Shown: piece by piece, positions 25,145 to 35,248 of the stretch
Numbering within the stretch: position 1 is the first letter of the stretch
Layout of the letters: each line of letters starts with the position of its first letter
The notes under the pieces: model-generated
Seen by the model: only the letters and a program-made list of their open reading frames with translations
Told to the model about the DNA's origin: nothing
The model's database searches: none
Assembly: GCF_001699815.1 (NCBI RefSeq)
Contig: NZ_MCGB01000077.1
Span: 1-62,089 of the forward strand
Source of the DNA: Ralstonia pickettii
GTDB lineage: Bacteria > Pseudomonadota > Gammaproteobacteria > Burkholderiales > Burkholderiaceae
Direction: 5' to 3'
DNA: 62,089 nt
Position numbers and translations under genes: made by a program

Positions 25145-26299
25145 TCAAGCGGGGTAGATCGCGCCAAGGACGCGAGCGCCCGATGCGCCTGTCGCGGTGT
25201 GCAGGTTGCCGTGGGCGCGGAGCACGCACTGGCGCGCGAGCCATGCGAAGGCGAGCGCTTCCACCTGATGCGCGGGCACGCCGAACGCATCGGTCGGAGC
25301 AACTCTAACGCCCGGCAACTGTTGCCCGATACGTGCCATCAGCGCGCCATTGCGTGCGCCGCCGCCGCAGACGAGCAGTGACGCTGCCTGCGGCGCATGC
25401 GCACGTACGGCATCGGTGATGGTGTCAGCAGTGAGGGCGAGCAGCGTGGCTTGAACATCTTCAGGGCGGGCGGTGTTCAGCGCATCGCCGAGGGCTTGTT
25501 GCAGCCACGCCGGGTTGAACAGATCGCGGCCGGTGCTCTTAGGCGGGGGCGCCGCAAAGAACGGCTCGGCCTTCAGGCGCTCGAGCAGGGCTTCGCCGAC
25601 GCGTCCGCTGCGGGCCCACGCGCCGTCGGCGTCGTACGGGCTGTCGCGGTGCGTATGGACCCAATAATCCATCAGCGCGTTGCCGGGGCCGCAGTCGAAG
25701 CCAAGTACGGCGTCGCGCGTGTCGGAAGTTTGCGGCGGCAAGACCGTGAGGTTGGCGATGCCGCCAATGTTGCATACCACGCGCCATGCATCCGGCAGGC
25801 CGAACAGCGCGCGATGCAGCGCCGGTACGAGCGGTGCGCCTTGGCCGCCGGCCGCGATGTCTCGGCTACGGAAATCGGCAATGACGTCGATGCCGGTGCG
25901 TTCAGCCAATACCGCGGGGTGCTGGGTCTGGCGCGTGTAGCCGATGCCATCATGCGTGCCGGGCTGATGACGAATCGTTTGCCCATGGGCGCCGATGGCC
26001 TGTACATCGTGCGCGGCCAGGCCGGTGGACGCAAGCAGCCGGGCGACGCATTCGGCGTAGATCATGGCCAGCGCGTTGGCGGCCAACGCCTCGCGATGGA
26101 TCTCGTCGTGGCCGGCGTGCTGCAGGTCCAGAAAGCGCTGGCGCAGTTCGGGCGAGAAGGGTACGTAGGCGTCGGCGAGGACGGCCGGGTGTTCGCCGGA
26201 AAAGTCCGCCAGCACGCCATCGACGCCGTCCAGGCTGGTGCCCGACATCAAGCCGATATAGCGATCGGCGGGGAGTGCGGTGGGGTTGGGATGGCTCAT
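25145..26299 (-). CDS. anmK: Anhydro-N-acetylmuramic acid kinase
   Basis: Phosphorylates and opens 1,6-anhydroMurNAc released from the cell wall, giving MurNAc-6-phosphate for recycling. The 384 residues have YIGLMSGTSLDGVDGVLADF, GAHGQTIRHQP, the Asp in VIADFRSRDIAAGGQGAPLVP, and FDCGPGNALMDYW. A longer frame to 26332 exists; the ATG at 26299 (MSHPNPTALPADRYIG) is preferred. It is divergent from tyrS. Confidence 0.93.
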   Translation of the reverse strand: MSHPNPTALPADRYIGLMSGTSLDGVDGVLADFSGEHPAVLADAYVPFSPELRQRFLDLQHAGHDEIHREALAANALAMIYAECVARLLASTGLAAHDVQAIGAHGQTIRHQPGTHDGIGYTRQTQHPAVLAERTGIDVIADFRSRDIAAGGQGAPLVPALHRALFGLPDAWRVVCNIGGIANLTVLPPQTSDTRDAVLGFDCGPGNALMDYWVHTHRDSPYDADGAWARSGRVGEALLERLKAEPFFAAPPPKSTGRDLFNPAWLQQALGDALNTARPEDVQATLLALTADTITDAVRAHAPQAASLLVCGGGARNGALMARIGQQLPGVRVAPTDAFGVPAHQVEALAFAWLARQCVLRAHGNLHTATGASGARVLGAIYPA

Positions 26300-26474
26300 G
26301 CGCGACAGCTTACCAGCGCAATGGCAGGCCAAATGGACACATCACGGTAAAATCCCCGGATCGCGCGGCCGGCACGCCTGAATCGATGTCGGCTATCGTG
26401 CACGCACCGTTTCCCTGATTGTTGATCCGTTCGCGCCGTTTTCCACGTGCGGCGCGGTGACCTTTCCTTTTGCC

Positions 26475-27740
26475 ATGACTGCATCTGCCACTCCCGCCGC
26501 TTCCGACAACGCCACGCCGGGCACACTCAAGTATCCGGTCACCCCGGAGGTGGCGCACGCGATGGAAGTCTCGCTGCGCGGCTGCGACGAACTGCTGATC
26601 GCCGCCGAGTGGGAGCAGAAGCTGGCCAAGAGCGCTGCCACCGGCGTACCCCTGCGCATCAAGCTGGGCCTCGATCCCACGGCCCCTGACATCCACATCG
26701 GCCACACGGTGGTGCTCAACAAGATGCGCCAGTTGCAGGACCTAGGGCATCAGGTGATCTTCCTGATCGGCGACTTCACGTCGACCATTGGTGACCCGTC
26801 CGGCCGCAACGCCACGCGCCCGCCGCTGACGCGCGAGCAGATCGAAGCCAACGCGCAGACGTACTACCGCCAGGCCAGCATGGTGCTGGACCCGAGCAAG
26901 ACCGAAATTCGCTACAACAGCGAGTGGTGCGACCCGCTGGGCGCGCGCGGCATCATCCAACTCGCCGCCAAGTACACCGTCGCCCGCATGATGGAGCGCG
27001 ATGACTTCACCAAGCGCTACAAGGCCGGCGTGCCGATCTCGGTGCACGAATTCCTCTACCCGCTGATGCAGGGCTATGACTCGGTCGCGCTCAAATCGGA
27101 TCTGGAACTGGGCGGCACCGATCAGAAGTTCAACCTGCTGGTCGGCCGCGAACTGCAGAAGGAATACGGCCAGGAGCCGCAGTGCATCCTGACGATGCCG
27201 CTGCTGGTGGGCCTGGACGGCGTCGAGAAGATGTCCAAGTCCAAGGGCAACTACGTCGGTATCAGCGAGGCGCCCAACGAGATGTTCGGCAAGCTGATGA
27301 GCATCTCCGATGACCTGATGTGGACGTACTACACGCTGCTGTCGTTCCGCCCGCTGGCCGAGATCGACCTGATGAAGCAAGAGATCGCGCTGGGCCGCAA
27401 CCCGCGCGATTGCAAGGTGATGCTGGCGCAGGAGATCGTTGCCCGCTTCCACAGCCAGGCCGATGCCGAGCGCGCACTGGAAGATTTCAACCACCGTGCC
27501 CGCGGCGGTGTGCCGGACGACATTCCGCAGATCGAGCTGTCGGGCGCACCACTGGGTATTGCACAACTGCTCAAGCAGGCTGGGCTCTGCCCGTCCACGT
27601 CGGACGCCAACCGCAACATCGAGCAGGGCGGCGTGAAGATCGACGGCACCGTCATCAGCGACAAGGGCCTGAAGGTCGACGCCGGCACCTTCGTGATGCA
27701 GGTCGGCAAGCGTCGCTTTGCGCGCGTGGTGCTGAAGTGA
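26475..27740 (+). CDS. tyrS: Tyrosyl-tRNA synthetase
   Basis: 421-residue class I synthetase that charges tRNA-Tyr. HIGH motif at 74-77 ([17 protein letters not shown]), KMSKS at 252-256, and a C-terminal S4-like RNA-binding domain ([24 protein letters not shown]). This is the TyrZ-type subfamily with the [19 protein letters not shown] segment. The GTG at 26457 is an alternative start. The stop overlaps the GTG of dtd (GTGA at 27737-27740). Confidence 0.95.
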   Translation: MTASATPAASDNATPGTLKYPVTPEVAHAMEVSLRGCDELLIAAEWEQKLAKSAATGVPLRIKLGLDPTAPDIHIGHTVVLNKMRQLQDLGHQVIFLIGDFTSTIGDPSGRNATRPPLTREQIEANAQTYYRQASMVLDPSKTEIRYNSEWCDPLGARGIIQLAAKYTVARMMERDDFTKRYKAGVPISVHEFLYPLMQGYDSVALKSDLELGGTDQKFNLLVGRELQKEYGQEPQCILTMPLLVGLDGVEKMSKSKGNYVGISEAPNEMFGKLMSISDDLMWTYYTLLSFRPLAEIDLMKQEIALGRNPRDCKVMLAQEIVARFHSQADAERALEDFNHRARGGVPDDIPQIELSGAPLGIAQLLKQAGLCPSTSDANRNIEQGGVKIDGTVISDKGLKVDAGTFVMQVGKRRFARVVLK

Positions 27741-28248
27741 TTGGGCTGATCCAGCGTGTGTCCGAGGCGGCGGTCCGTGTGGACGGCCGCGTCGTCGGCG
27801 AGATCGGCCCGGGTTTGCTCGCACTGGTCTGTGCAGAACGTGGGGACACCGCCGCCGAGCCGATCGTCTGCTGGAGAAGCTGCTGAACTATCGCGTGTTC
27901 TCCGACGCGCAGGGCAAGATGAACCTGCCCGTGCGCAACATCGACGGCAACGGGCAGGCGGGCGGCTTGCTGGTCGTATCGCAGTTCACGCTGGCGGCCG
28001 ATACCAAGTCTGGCACACGGCCGAGCTTCACGCCCGCTGCTGCGCCGGAAGATGGGCGCCGCCTGTACGAACACTTCGTGGCGCGCGCGCGTGCCCAGCA
28101 TCCCATCGTGGCAACCGGCGAGTTTGGCGCCGACATGAAGGTGTCGCTCGTCAACGATGGCCCGGTCACGTTCTGGCTGCAGATTGCGCCGCAAGCCGCA
28201 GCATCTGTTGCCAAGACTGCCGCGCCGGAAGCGGCCAAATCTGTCTGA
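27737..28248 (+). pseudogene. dtd: D-aminoacyl-tRNA deacylase, frameshifted
   Basis: Dtd removes D-amino acids from tRNA. The first part, from GTG at 27737, reads [20 protein letters not shown] through [13 protein letters not shown] (residue 41), then shifts and stops at 27886. From about 27862 the -1 frame resumes the family sequence: [20 protein letters not shown], then [23 protein letters not shown] and the C-terminal [10 protein letters not shown]. One base (probably a G in GAGGCC) appears lost near 27859. All conserved motifs are otherwise intact, suggesting a recent mutation, a sequencing error, or less likely programmed shifting. Confidence 0.88.
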
Positions 28249-28267
28249 TTCGTCCAGGAACCCTGAG

Positions 28268-28948
28268 ATGCCACGCGCCGCCGCCATCCCCCTGCCGATG
28301 CTGCAGATCACCCACATCGTGCTCATCCGCCACGGCGAGACCGACTGGAACCGTGAACGGCGCCTGCAAGGCCAACTCGACGTGCCGCTGAACACGCAAG
28401 GGCTGGAGCAGGCTGCGCAGTTGGGCAAGGCACTCGCGCGCGAGCGGTTCGATGCGGTCTATGCGAGCGATCTGTCGCGCGCCAGGCAGACGGCGCGGGC
28501 GCTGGCAGATGAAGTGGGCGTGCCCGTGCGCGACGACGCCGGTTTGCGCGAGCGCTGCTACGGCCAGTTCGAAGGTCTGACCTACGCCGAAGTTGCCGCA
28601 CGGCATCCGGACGACTTTGATGCCTGGCAGAACCGCGTGCCCGAATTTGCCCCGCCCGGCGGCGAGACCCTCACTGAATTCCACGAACGTGCGGTCGAGA
28701 CTGCGCTCCGGCTGATCCGTCGCCACCCCGGCGAGCGCATCGCGCTGGTCAGCCACGGCGGCGTGCTCGATTGCCTGTACCGCCACGCCAACGCCATGAC
28801 GCTCACCGAGCCGCGCCAGCACGAGCTGCGCAACGCGAGCATCAACCGGCTTTCATCCGATGGTCATCAACTGACCGTGTTGCAATGGGGGGATGTCGCG
28901 CACCTGGATTTGCTGGTGCTCGACGAAGTGGACCGCCGTGTTCCTTAA
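28268..28948 (+). CDS. Histidine phosphatase family protein (phosphoglycerate mutase-like)
   Basis: 226 residues with the phosphohistidine motif LIRHGETDWN near 19-28, the second-site Glu in AGLRERCYGQFEGLTYAE and the distal His in ALVSHGGVLDC. This is the cofactor-dependent mutase superfamily, often labelled GpmB, but many members are general phosphatases, so the substrate is uncertain. The ATG at 28268 has CTGAGATG context; a second ATG at 28298 is possible. Its stop overlaps the convergent transporter stop by four bases. Confidence 0.85.
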   Translation: MPRAAAIPLPMLQITHIVLIRHGETDWNRERRLQGQLDVPLNTQGLEQAAQLGKALARERFDAVYASDLSRARQTARALADEVGVPVRDDAGLRERCYGQFEGLTYAEVAARHPDDFDAWQNRVPEFAPPGGETLTEFHERAVETALRLIRRHPGERIALVSHGGVLDCLYRHANAMTLTEPRQHELRNASINRLSSDGHQLTVLQWGDVAHLDLLVLDEVDRRVP

Positions 28949-29661
28949 ACCTTCAGCCGGAACGGCGTGAAGTTGGTGTCGCGGTCGTAGTAATCCTCGT
29001 TCTCGGCGCGCTTGAGGAAGGCGACGACGCGGTAGGTGAGCGGCGTTGCGACGATTTCCCAGCCAGTCTTGAGGATGTATTGCGCAATGGCGACACGCAG
29101 CACCTGTTCGTGGGGCCAGATGCCGTAGAAGGCGATCACGTAGAACAGCGACGAATCGACCGCCTCGCCCACCACGGTGGATCCGACGATGCGCGTCCAC
29201 AGCCATTTTCCTTCCGTCGCGATCTTCATCTTCGCCAGCGTGTAGCTGTTGGCGAAGCTGCCACACCAGAACGCAATGAGCGACCCGGCGACGATGCGCG
29301 GCGTGTTGCCGAACACGTCGTTCAGGCTCCTCTGATAACCGGCCATGAAGGGCGCCACCGGTAGCGCCAGCACGACCAGCGACATGAACGACGCAAAGAT
29401 CAGTGCGGCAAAGCCCGCCCACACCACGCGCCGATCACGCCCGTAACCGTACACCTCGGTGAGGATGTCGCCGAAGATGTAGGAAATTGGAAAGAACAGC
29501 ACGCCAGCGCCGAAGGTGACCGATCCGAGCACCGGCAACGTGACCTGCGCCGCCTTGGACGCGCCGATCAGGTTCGAGCACAGCAGCACTGTGACGAAGG
29601 CCGCCATGATGAAGTCGTAGTATCGGAACGTGCGGTTCGGGTGGTGCGGGGCGGCAGACAT
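28945..29661 (-). CDS. Queuosine precursor transporter (YhhQ/VUT family)
   Basis: 238-residue inner membrane protein with about six hydrophobic segments. FRYYDFIMAAFVTVLLCSNLI, PISYIFGDILTEVYGYGRDRRVVW and the motif VGEAVDSSLFY are typical of the VUT/YhhQ family that takes up preQ0/preQ1 for queuosine in tRNA. No que genes lie nearby. It ends tail to tail with the phosphatase gene and its start is 17 bases from the stop of ruvB. Confidence 0.87.
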   Translation of the reverse strand: MSAAPHHPNRTFRYYDFIMAAFVTVLLCSNLIGASKAAQVTLPVLGSVTFGAGVLFFPISYIFGDILTEVYGYGRDRRVVWAGFAALIFASFMSLVVLALPVAPFMAGYQRSLNDVFGNTPRIVAGSLIAFWCGSFANSYTLAKMKIATEGKWLWTRIVGSTVVGEAVDSSLFYVIAFYGIWPHEQVLRVAIAQYILKTGWEIVATPLTYRVVAFLKRAENEDYYDRDTNFTPFRLKV

Positions 29662-29678
29662 GTCGGGGCGCGCGGGGG

Positions 29679-30752
29679 TTATTGGTTGTCGTCCCAGAGG
29701 TCCCGCACCGGGCCGCTCTTGGGAGCGCCCAGCCCGAAGTGCTGGTATGCCGAAGCCGTGGCCACGCGGCCGCGTGGCGTGCGCTGCAGGTAGCCTTGCT
29801 GGATCAGGTAGGGCTCGAGCACGTCTTCGATCGTGTCGCGCTCTTCGCCGATGGCGGCGGCCAGGTTGTCGATGCCGACCGGGCCGCCGTTGAACTTGTG
29901 CAGGATCGCCTCGAGCAGCTTGCGGTCCATCAGGTCGAAGCCGACCGCGTCCACGTCGAGCATGGCGAGGGCGGCATCGGCGACTTCGCGGGTGATGATG
30001 CCGTCGGCCTTGACTTCGGCGAAGTCGCGCACGCGACGTAGCAGACGGTTGGCGATACGGGGCGTGCCGCGCGAGCGCTTTGCAATTTCCAGCGCCCCCT
30101 CGTCCACGATGTGGGCGTTCAGCAGGCCTGATGAGCGCGTGACGATCTTTGCCAGTTCGGCAGGCGTATAGAACTCCAGCCGCGCGACGATCCCGAAGCG
30201 ATCGCGCAGCGGGTTGGTCAGCATGCCGGCGCGCGTGGTGGCGCCCACGAGCGTAAAGGGCTGCAGATCAAGCTTGACCGAGCGCGCCGCCGGGCCCTCG
30301 CCGATCATGATGTCGATCTGGTAGTCCTCCAGCGCCGGGTACAGAATTTCTTCCACCACGGGCGAGAGCCGGTGAATCTCGTCGATGAAGAGGACGTCGT
30401 TGGCTTCGAGGTTGGTCAGCAGTGCAGCCAGATCGCCCGGGCGCTCCAGCACGGGGCCGGAAGTCTGGCGCAGGTTGACGCCCATTTCGCGCGCGATGAT
30501 GTGCGCCAGCGTCGTCTTGCCGAGACCCGGCGGGCCGAACAGCAGCACATGGTCCAGCGCTTCGCTGCGGTTCTTGGCCGCGGTCATGAAGATGTCGAGC
30601 TGGCCGCGCACCTTTTCCTGACCGACGTATTCGTCGAGCAGCTTGGGGCGCAGCGCGCGCTCGAACGCCTCCTCATTGGGGGAGGCGGGGGAGGCTGAGA
30701 TGATGCGCTCAGCAGAGACAGCCTTGGCGGCGAGCTTGTCGGTTTCGATCAT
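29679..30752 (-). CDS. ruvB: Holliday junction branch migration ATPase RuvB
   Basis: 357 residues, AAA+ motor of the RuvABC resolvasome. Walker A GPPGLGKT at 73-80, Walker B Asp124-Glu125 in LFIDEIHRL, sensor ATTRAG, arginine region [18 protein letters not shown] and C-terminal winged helix ([12 protein letters not shown]). Follows ruvA by 63 bases on the minus strand. Confidence 0.97.
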   Translation of the reverse strand: MIETDKLAAKAVSAERIISASPASPNEEAFERALRPKLLDEYVGQEKVRGQLDIFMTAAKNRSEALDHVLLFGPPGLGKTTLAHIIAREMGVNLRQTSGPVLERPGDLAALLTNLEANDVLFIDEIHRLSPVVEEILYPALEDYQIDIMIGEGPAARSVKLDLQPFTLVGATTRAGMLTNPLRDRFGIVARLEFYTPAELAKIVTRSSGLLNAHIVDEGALEIAKRSRGTPRIANRLLRRVRDFAEVKADGIITREVADAALAMLDVDAVGFDLMDRKLLEAILHKFNGGPVGIDNLAAAIGEERDTIEDVLEPYLIQQGYLQRTPRGRVATASAYQHFGLGAPKSGPVRDLWDDNQ

Positions 30753-30815
30753 GACGGGCAGACGGCGCCGGAAAGGCGCGAGCAGGCCATTCTACCGTCT
30801 TGCCGCGCCCGGGCG

Positions 30816-31397
30816 TCAGCCCTTGGACAGCGCCTTGAGCGCCAGCTTGATTCCCTCGGACACGCCCGTGCCGGCCGGCACCTGCTTGATGGCGAGCGCC
30901 GCTTCCTTGTCGGAATACCCTAGTGCCAGCAGGGCGTTGAGCACGTCGACCGCGTCGTCCGAGACGGCTGGGCCGCCGGGCACCGTACCCAGGTCGGCGC
31001 CGAGCTTGCCCTTGAGTTCGAGCAGCAGGCGCTCGGCCGTCTTCTTACCGATGCCCGGGATGCGCGTCAGCCGCCCGGCTTCCTGCAGCGTGACGGCCTG
31101 CGCGAGTTCGGCCACCGACATGCCCGACAGCACCGCCAGCGCGATGCGCGCGCCGATGCCCGAAATCTTGATGAGTTGGCGGAAGGTTTCGCGCTCCGCG
31201 GCGGTGCCGAAACCGTAGAGCAGGTGCGCATCCTCGCGCACGATCTGCTGCGTGAGCAGGACGACCTTCTCGCCGGTGGCGGGCAGGTTATAGAACGTGC
31301 TCATCGGCACGTCGATCTCGTAGCCGACGCCGTGGCAATCGACCAGCAGATGCGGCGGGTTCTTTTCGATCAGCGTCCCGGCGATGCGTCCGATCAT
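30816..31397 (-). CDS. ruvA: Holliday junction DNA-binding protein RuvA
   Basis: 193 residues, tetramer that binds the four-way junction and loads RuvB. N-terminal OB domain [20 protein letters not shown], two helix-hairpin-helix motifs ([19 protein letters not shown] and [19 protein letters not shown]) and the C-terminal RuvB-contacting domain ([17 protein letters not shown]). The ATG at 31397 has GGAGG upstream. Separated from ruvC by a glpQ-type gene. Confidence 0.96.
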   Translation of the reverse strand: MIGRIAGTLIEKNPPHLLVDCHGVGYEIDVPMSTFYNLPATGEKVVLLTQQIVREDAHLLYGFGTAAERETFRQLIKISGIGARIALAVLSGMSVAELAQAVTLQEAGRLTRIPGIGKKTAERLLLELKGKLGADLGTVPGGPAVSDDAVDVLNALLALGYSDKEAALAIKQVPAGTGVSEGIKLALKALSKG

Positions 31398-31440
31398 GGG
31401 TGGGGTTCCTCCTCCAAAACGGGACGCAGTGTAGCCCAAA

Positions 31441-31480
31441 CCTACTGCGCGGCCCGATCCAGGCTCGGCCGCTCGCTACG
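31441..31480. repeat. Palindromic repeat, short copy 2
   Basis: CCTACTGCGCG...CCCGATC followed by CTCGG..CCGCTCGCTACGG, the same outer arms as the element at 16467-16555 but lacking about 50 central bases. It lies in the 100-base gap between ruvA and the glpQ-type gene. Confidence 0.65.
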
Positions 31481-31497
31481 GTTCCGATGCGCGAAGA

Positions 31498-32637
31498 CTA
31501 GCGCTTGAAGGTCGACACGGCTTGCCGCCCGACCGCCGGATCGTCGGTAAAGAAGCCATCGACGCCCGCGCGCAGGAACGCCTGGATCTCCGTGATCGAG
31601 CCGTTGACGTTGCGCGTGTTGTCCGCACCGCTGCGCAGCGACGGCGGCAGGAAGGTGTTCTCGGGGCGGAACGTATATGGATGGACCACCAGCCCGGCGT
31701 TGTGCGCGTTGCGGATCAGGTCGGTCGGATCGGTCAGCTTGCCGTTCGCATCCAGGCCCATGATGCTGCTCTTGTCCGGGCCGACGCCGTTGGCGTATGC
31801 GGCGATGTCGCGCATGCCTTGGCTCGTCATCATGTCGCCGAAGGTACGGCTGTCTTTGGCGACCACAAAATCGTAGGGCTGTCGGCCGGATGTGCCCATC
31901 AGCTGTACGAGTTTCCAGTTCGGTTGGCTGCCGCCGATCTTGTTGCGAATGGCCTTGAGATTGGCCACCTCGAACGACTGGATGTAGACCGTCGTGCGGC
32001 TGGCCGTGAACGCGTCACGGCGCAGGCCGTCGATCAGCCGGTCTTCCAGCGGCAGGCCGATCGACTGGAAGTACGTCGGGTGCTTCGTCTCCGGATAGAT
32101 GCCGATGTTGCGGCCGAGCTTGGCGGATTGGTCCCGCGCCAGCGCGATGATCTCGTCGAGTGTGGGGATGTCGAACTGGTCGTTGTAGGCGACGTTGTCG
32201 GGGCGGATGTTCGGGATGCGCTCGCGTGCGCGCAGCGTTTTCAGTTCTCCAAGCGTGAAGTCTTCGGTGAACCAGCCCGTGACGCTCTGGCCGTCGATCG
32301 TCTTGGTGGTCTTGCGCCCGGCAAACGCTGCCACGTCGGCCACGTTGGTCGTGCCGGAGATCTCGTTCTCGTGGCGCGCAACCAGCACGCCGTCTTTGGT
32401 GGAGACGAGATCCGGCTCGATGATGTCCGCGCCGTCGTCGATGGCTTTCTGGTACGAGGCCAGCGTGTGCTCCGGTCGCAATGCGGAGGCACCGCGATGG
32501 CCGATCACCTGGATGGTGGCGATGGGCGTGGTGTTGCCACCGCCACCGCTGCCGTGGTGGTACTCCAGCCGGCAGGCGTAGAGGGCGACGGACGTACTCA
32601 AGATCAGCAGGCTCGGCAGGATGAGGCGGCGAGGCAT
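31498..32637 (-). CDS. glpQ: Glycerophosphodiester phosphodiesterase, probable lipoprotein
   Basis: 379 residues. Hydrolyses glycerophosphodiesters to glycerol-3-phosphate and an alcohol in the periplasm. The N terminus MPRRLILPSLLILSTSVALY ends in ALYAC with a lipobox-like Cys22, then a Gly/Ser-rich linker. Catalytic features: VIGHRGASALRPEHTLASY, GADIIEPDLVSTKDGVLVARHE. The later YPETKHP and QSFEVANLKAI fit GlpQ of the longer periplasmic type. It lies between ruvC and ruvA, an unusual insertion in that gene set. Confidence 0.87.
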   Translation of the reverse strand: MPRRLILPSLLILSTSVALYACRLEYHHGSGGGGNTTPIATIQVIGHRGASALRPEHTLASYQKAIDDGADIIEPDLVSTKDGVLVARHENEISGTTNVADVAAFAGRKTTKTIDGQSVTGWFTEDFTLGELKTLRARERIPNIRPDNVAYNDQFDIPTLDEIIALARDQSAKLGRNIGIYPETKHPTYFQSIGLPLEDRLIDGLRRDAFTASRTTVYIQSFEVANLKAIRNKIGGSQPNWKLVQLMGTSGRQPYDFVVAKDSRTFGDMMTSQGMRDIAAYANGVGPDKSSIMGLDANGKLTDPTDLIRNAHNAGLVVHPYTFRPENTFLPPSLRSGADNTRNVNGSITEIQAFLRAGVDGFFTDDPAVGRQAVSTFKR

Positions 32638-32715
32638 CGGGGGCTCCTGAATACGGGTACCCGCATGGTAGTCGCCGTGCCCGGATGCCGCTACCTGCGG
32701 GCTTCAAGAATCCTG

Positions 32716-33261
32716 TCAGCCGACGAGGCGGCCGCGCCGCACGCGCAGCCCCTTTTGCGCAAGCTGTGGCGCCAGACCGGCCATGGCGGCCAGCGTCTCG
32801 CCGCCGTGCGCATGGCAGATCGCCACGCCCAGGGCGTCGGATGCGTCCGCGCCGGGTTTGCCCTCGAGGTTGAGCAGGCGCACGACCATCTCCTGCACCT
32901 GATCCTTGTTGGCGCGGCCATAGCCGACCACGGCCTGCTTCAGTTGTAGCGCGGTGTACTCGAACACGGGCAGGTTGCCGCTCATCAGGCCGCAGATCAC
33001 CGCGCCGCGGGCTTGGCCCAGCAGCAGCGTCGATTGCGGGTTGACGTTGACGAACACCTTTTCGATGGAAGCGCAGTCCGGCCGGTATGTGCTCACCAGT
33101 TCGGACACGCCGTCATACAGCGTCTTCAGGCGGCTGGGCAGGTCGGCATTGCCGTTGCTCTTGATCGTGCCCGAGGCCACGTAGACGAGCTTGTGGCCGT
33201 GCCGTTCGAGCACGCCGAAACCCGTGGTGCGAAGGCCGGGATCGATGCCGAGGATGCGCAT
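32716..33261 (-). CDS. ruvC: Holliday junction resolvase RuvC
   Basis: 181-residue endonuclease that cuts junctions held by RuvAB. The four acidic metal ligands are Asp7 ([14 protein letters not shown]), Glu67 (CASIEKVFV), Asp139 and Asp142 ([16 protein letters not shown]). GGAAG precedes the ATG. It is the start of the ruv genes on the minus strand, 82 bases after purH with a terminator hairpin between. Confidence 0.97.
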   Translation of the reverse strand: MRILGIDPGLRTTGFGVLERHGHKLVYVASGTIKSNGNADLPSRLKTLYDGVSELVSTYRPDCASIEKVFVNVNPQSTLLLGQARGAVICGLMSGNLPVFEYTALQLKQAVVGYGRANKDQVQEMVVRLLNLEGKPGADASDALGVAICHAHGGETLAAMAGLAPQLAQKGLRVRRGRLVG

Positions 33262-33283
33262 GAAGGAAGTGGGCAGAAATGGA

Positions 33284-33319
33284 AACGGGGCAAGGCGCCA
33301 GTTTACGCCTTGCCCCGTT
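33284..33319 (-). terminator. Terminator hairpin after purH
   Basis: AACGGGGCAAGGCG (33284-33297) and CGCCTTGCCCCGTT (33306-33319) form a perfect 14-bp stem with an 8-base loop, downstream of purH on the minus strand. The T-run is short (GTTTCC), so some read-through into ruvC is possible. Confidence 0.75.
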
Positions 33320-33343
33320 CGTTCGTCGCGTGGACGATGTTGC

Positions 33344-34918
33344 TTAGTGGCGGAAGTGGCGCGTGCCCGTGAAGATCATCGCCACGTTGCGTTCGTCGGC
33401 GGCGGCGATCACTTCATCGTCGCGTACCGAGCCGCCCGGCTGGATCACGCACGAGGCGCCAGCATCGACCACCACGTCCAGGCCGTCGCGAAACGGGAAG
33501 AACGCATCCGATGCCACAGCCGAACCGGCCAGCGTCAGGCCTGCGTTCTGTGCCTTGATGCTGGCGATGCGGGCCGAGTCCACACGGCTCATCTGGCCGG
33601 CGCCCACACCCAGCGTCATGCCGCCGCCGCAGAACACGATGGCGTTGGACTTGACGAACTTGGCGACGCGCCAGGCAAACATCAGGTCGTCCATTTCCTT
33701 TGGCGTGGGGTGGCGCTTGGTAACCACGCGCAGCTCGCTCGGCTGCACGTTCTTGGCGTCCGGGCTCTGCACCAGCAGGCCGCCGCCAACGCGCTTGAAG
33801 TCGTACGCATTCACGCCCTTGCCCAACGGAATCTCCAGCACACGCACGTTTTGCTTGGCGGCGAACACGGCACGTGCGCCTTCCGAGAAGCCCGGGGCGA
33901 TCAGCACTTCCACGAACTGCTTGGCCACCACCTGTGCGGCTGCTTCATCCAGCGGCACGTTGAAGGCGATGATGCCGCCGAAGGCCGAGGTCGAGTCGGT
34001 CTTGAAGGCCTTCTCATACGCTTCCTGCGCGGTGCCGCCGATGGCCACGCCGCACGGGTTGGCGTGCTTGATGATGACGCATGCAGCGCCGTGGGCCGCA
34101 TCGAACGACTTCACGCATTCCCACGCGGCATCGGCGTCGGCGATGTTGTTGTACGACAGCTCCTTGCCCTGCAGTTGCTTGTAATTGGCGAGCGCGCCGT
34201 CGACGGCTTTCAGGTCGCGGTAGAACGCGGCGGACTGATGCGGGTTTTCGCCGTAACGCATCTCCTGCACCTTGTCGAAGGCGAGGTTCAGCGTCTGCGG
34301 ATAGGCGCTGCGCGTGCTGTGCGACTTGTCGGCGCCGAGGCTCGTCAGGTAGTTGGTGATGGCGCCGTCGTACTGCGCGGTGTGCGCGAACACCTTCTTG
34401 GCCAGCATGAAGTTGGTTTCGTAGCCGACCGTGTTGTTGTTGGCCTGCATTTCGGCCAGCACGGTGGCGTAGTCGGCCGGGTCAACGATGACTGTCACAT
34501 CGCGGTGGTTCTTGGCCGCCGAGCGCAGCATGGTCGGGCCGCCGATGTCGATGTTCTCGATGGCGTCGGCCAGCGAGCATTCGTCCTTGGCCACCGTCTG
34601 CTGGAACGGGTACAGGTTCACCACCAGAAGGTCGATGGTCGGGATGCTGTGTTCGGACAGTGCGGCCATGTGCTCGGGCAGGTCGCGACGGGCCAGGATG
34701 CCGCCGTGCACCTTCGGGTGCAGCGTCTTGACGCGGCCGTCGAGCATTTCCGGAAAGCCGGTGTAGTCCGCCACTTCCGTCACGGGCAGGCTGGACTCGG
34801 CGAGCAGCTTGGCGGTGCCGCCGGTGGAGAGGAGCTTGACGCCGCGCTCGTGCAGGGCACGGGCAAAGTCGACGATGCCGGTCTTGTCGGAAACGGAAAG
34901 CAGGGCTTGCTGGATCAT
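33344..34918 (-). CDS. purH: Bifunctional AICAR formyltransferase / IMP cyclohydrolase
   Basis: Carries out the last two steps of IMP synthesis. 524 residues. The N-terminal MGS-like cyclohydrolase shows [32 protein letters not shown] and HGGILARRD; the C-terminal formyltransferase shows [21 protein letters not shown] and [14 protein letters not shown]. Start [19 protein letters not shown] with its usual length. Lies after fis on the minus strand, as in other betaproteobacteria. Confidence 0.97.
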   Translation of the reverse strand: MIQQALLSVSDKTGIVDFARALHERGVKLLSTGGTAKLLAESSLPVTEVADYTGFPEMLDGRVKTLHPKVHGGILARRDLPEHMAALSEHSIPTIDLLVVNLYPFQQTVAKDECSLADAIENIDIGGPTMLRSAAKNHRDVTVIVDPADYATVLAEMQANNNTVGYETNFMLAKKVFAHTAQYDGAITNYLTSLGADKSHSTRSAYPQTLNLAFDKVQEMRYGENPHQSAAFYRDLKAVDGALANYKQLQGKELSYNNIADADAAWECVKSFDAAHGAACVIIKHANPCGVAIGGTAQEAYEKAFKTDSTSAFGGIIAFNVPLDEAAAQVVAKQFVEVLIAPGFSEGARAVFAAKQNVRVLEIPLGKGVNAYDFKRVGGGLLVQSPDAKNVQPSELRVVTKRHPTPKEMDDLMFAWRVAKFVKSNAIVFCGGGMTLGVGAGQMSRVDSARIASIKAQNAGLTLAGSAVASDAFFPFRDGLDVVVDAGASCVIQPGGSVRDDEVIAAADERNVAMIFTGTRHFRH

Positions 34919-35014
34919 GGTGGAAACGCCGGTGGGCGGGTGTGGCGCTGGGTTTGCCGAACTGGCAGGAGGCGCCGTCAGAAAGGAAATCGGTTCAAAG
35001 GCCGGCCCGCAACC

Positions 35015-35248
35015 TCAGATGAGGCCGTGCTGCTGCAACTTCTTGCGCAGCGTGTTGCGGTTGATGCCGAGGTAGTCGGCCGCCTGCGACTGGTTGTTGG
35101 AAGCCCATTCCATCACGGTTTCCAACAGCGGCCGTTCAATGGCCTGCAGCACCATGTCGTAGACGTTGGACGGGTTCTCGCCGTCCAGGTCACGGTAATA
35201 CGCATCCAGGCTGTCGCGGATGCAACGTTCGATCGGGTTGCGGCTCAT
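35015..35248 (-). CDS. fis: Fis family DNA-binding protein
   Basis: 77 residues. The C-terminal helix-turn-helix QAADYLGINRNTLRKKLQQHG is diagnostic; the N-terminal half (DMVLQAIERPLLETVMEWA) forms the dimer helices. Nucleoid protein and regulator of growth-related promoters. The start overlaps the dusB stop (ATG at 35248, TGA at 35247-35245), so the two are translated together, as in enteric bacteria. Confidence 0.95.
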   Translation of the reverse strand: MSRNPIERCIRDSLDAYYRDLDGENPSNVYDMVLQAIERPLLETVMEWASNNQSQAADYLGINRNTLRKKLQQHGLI

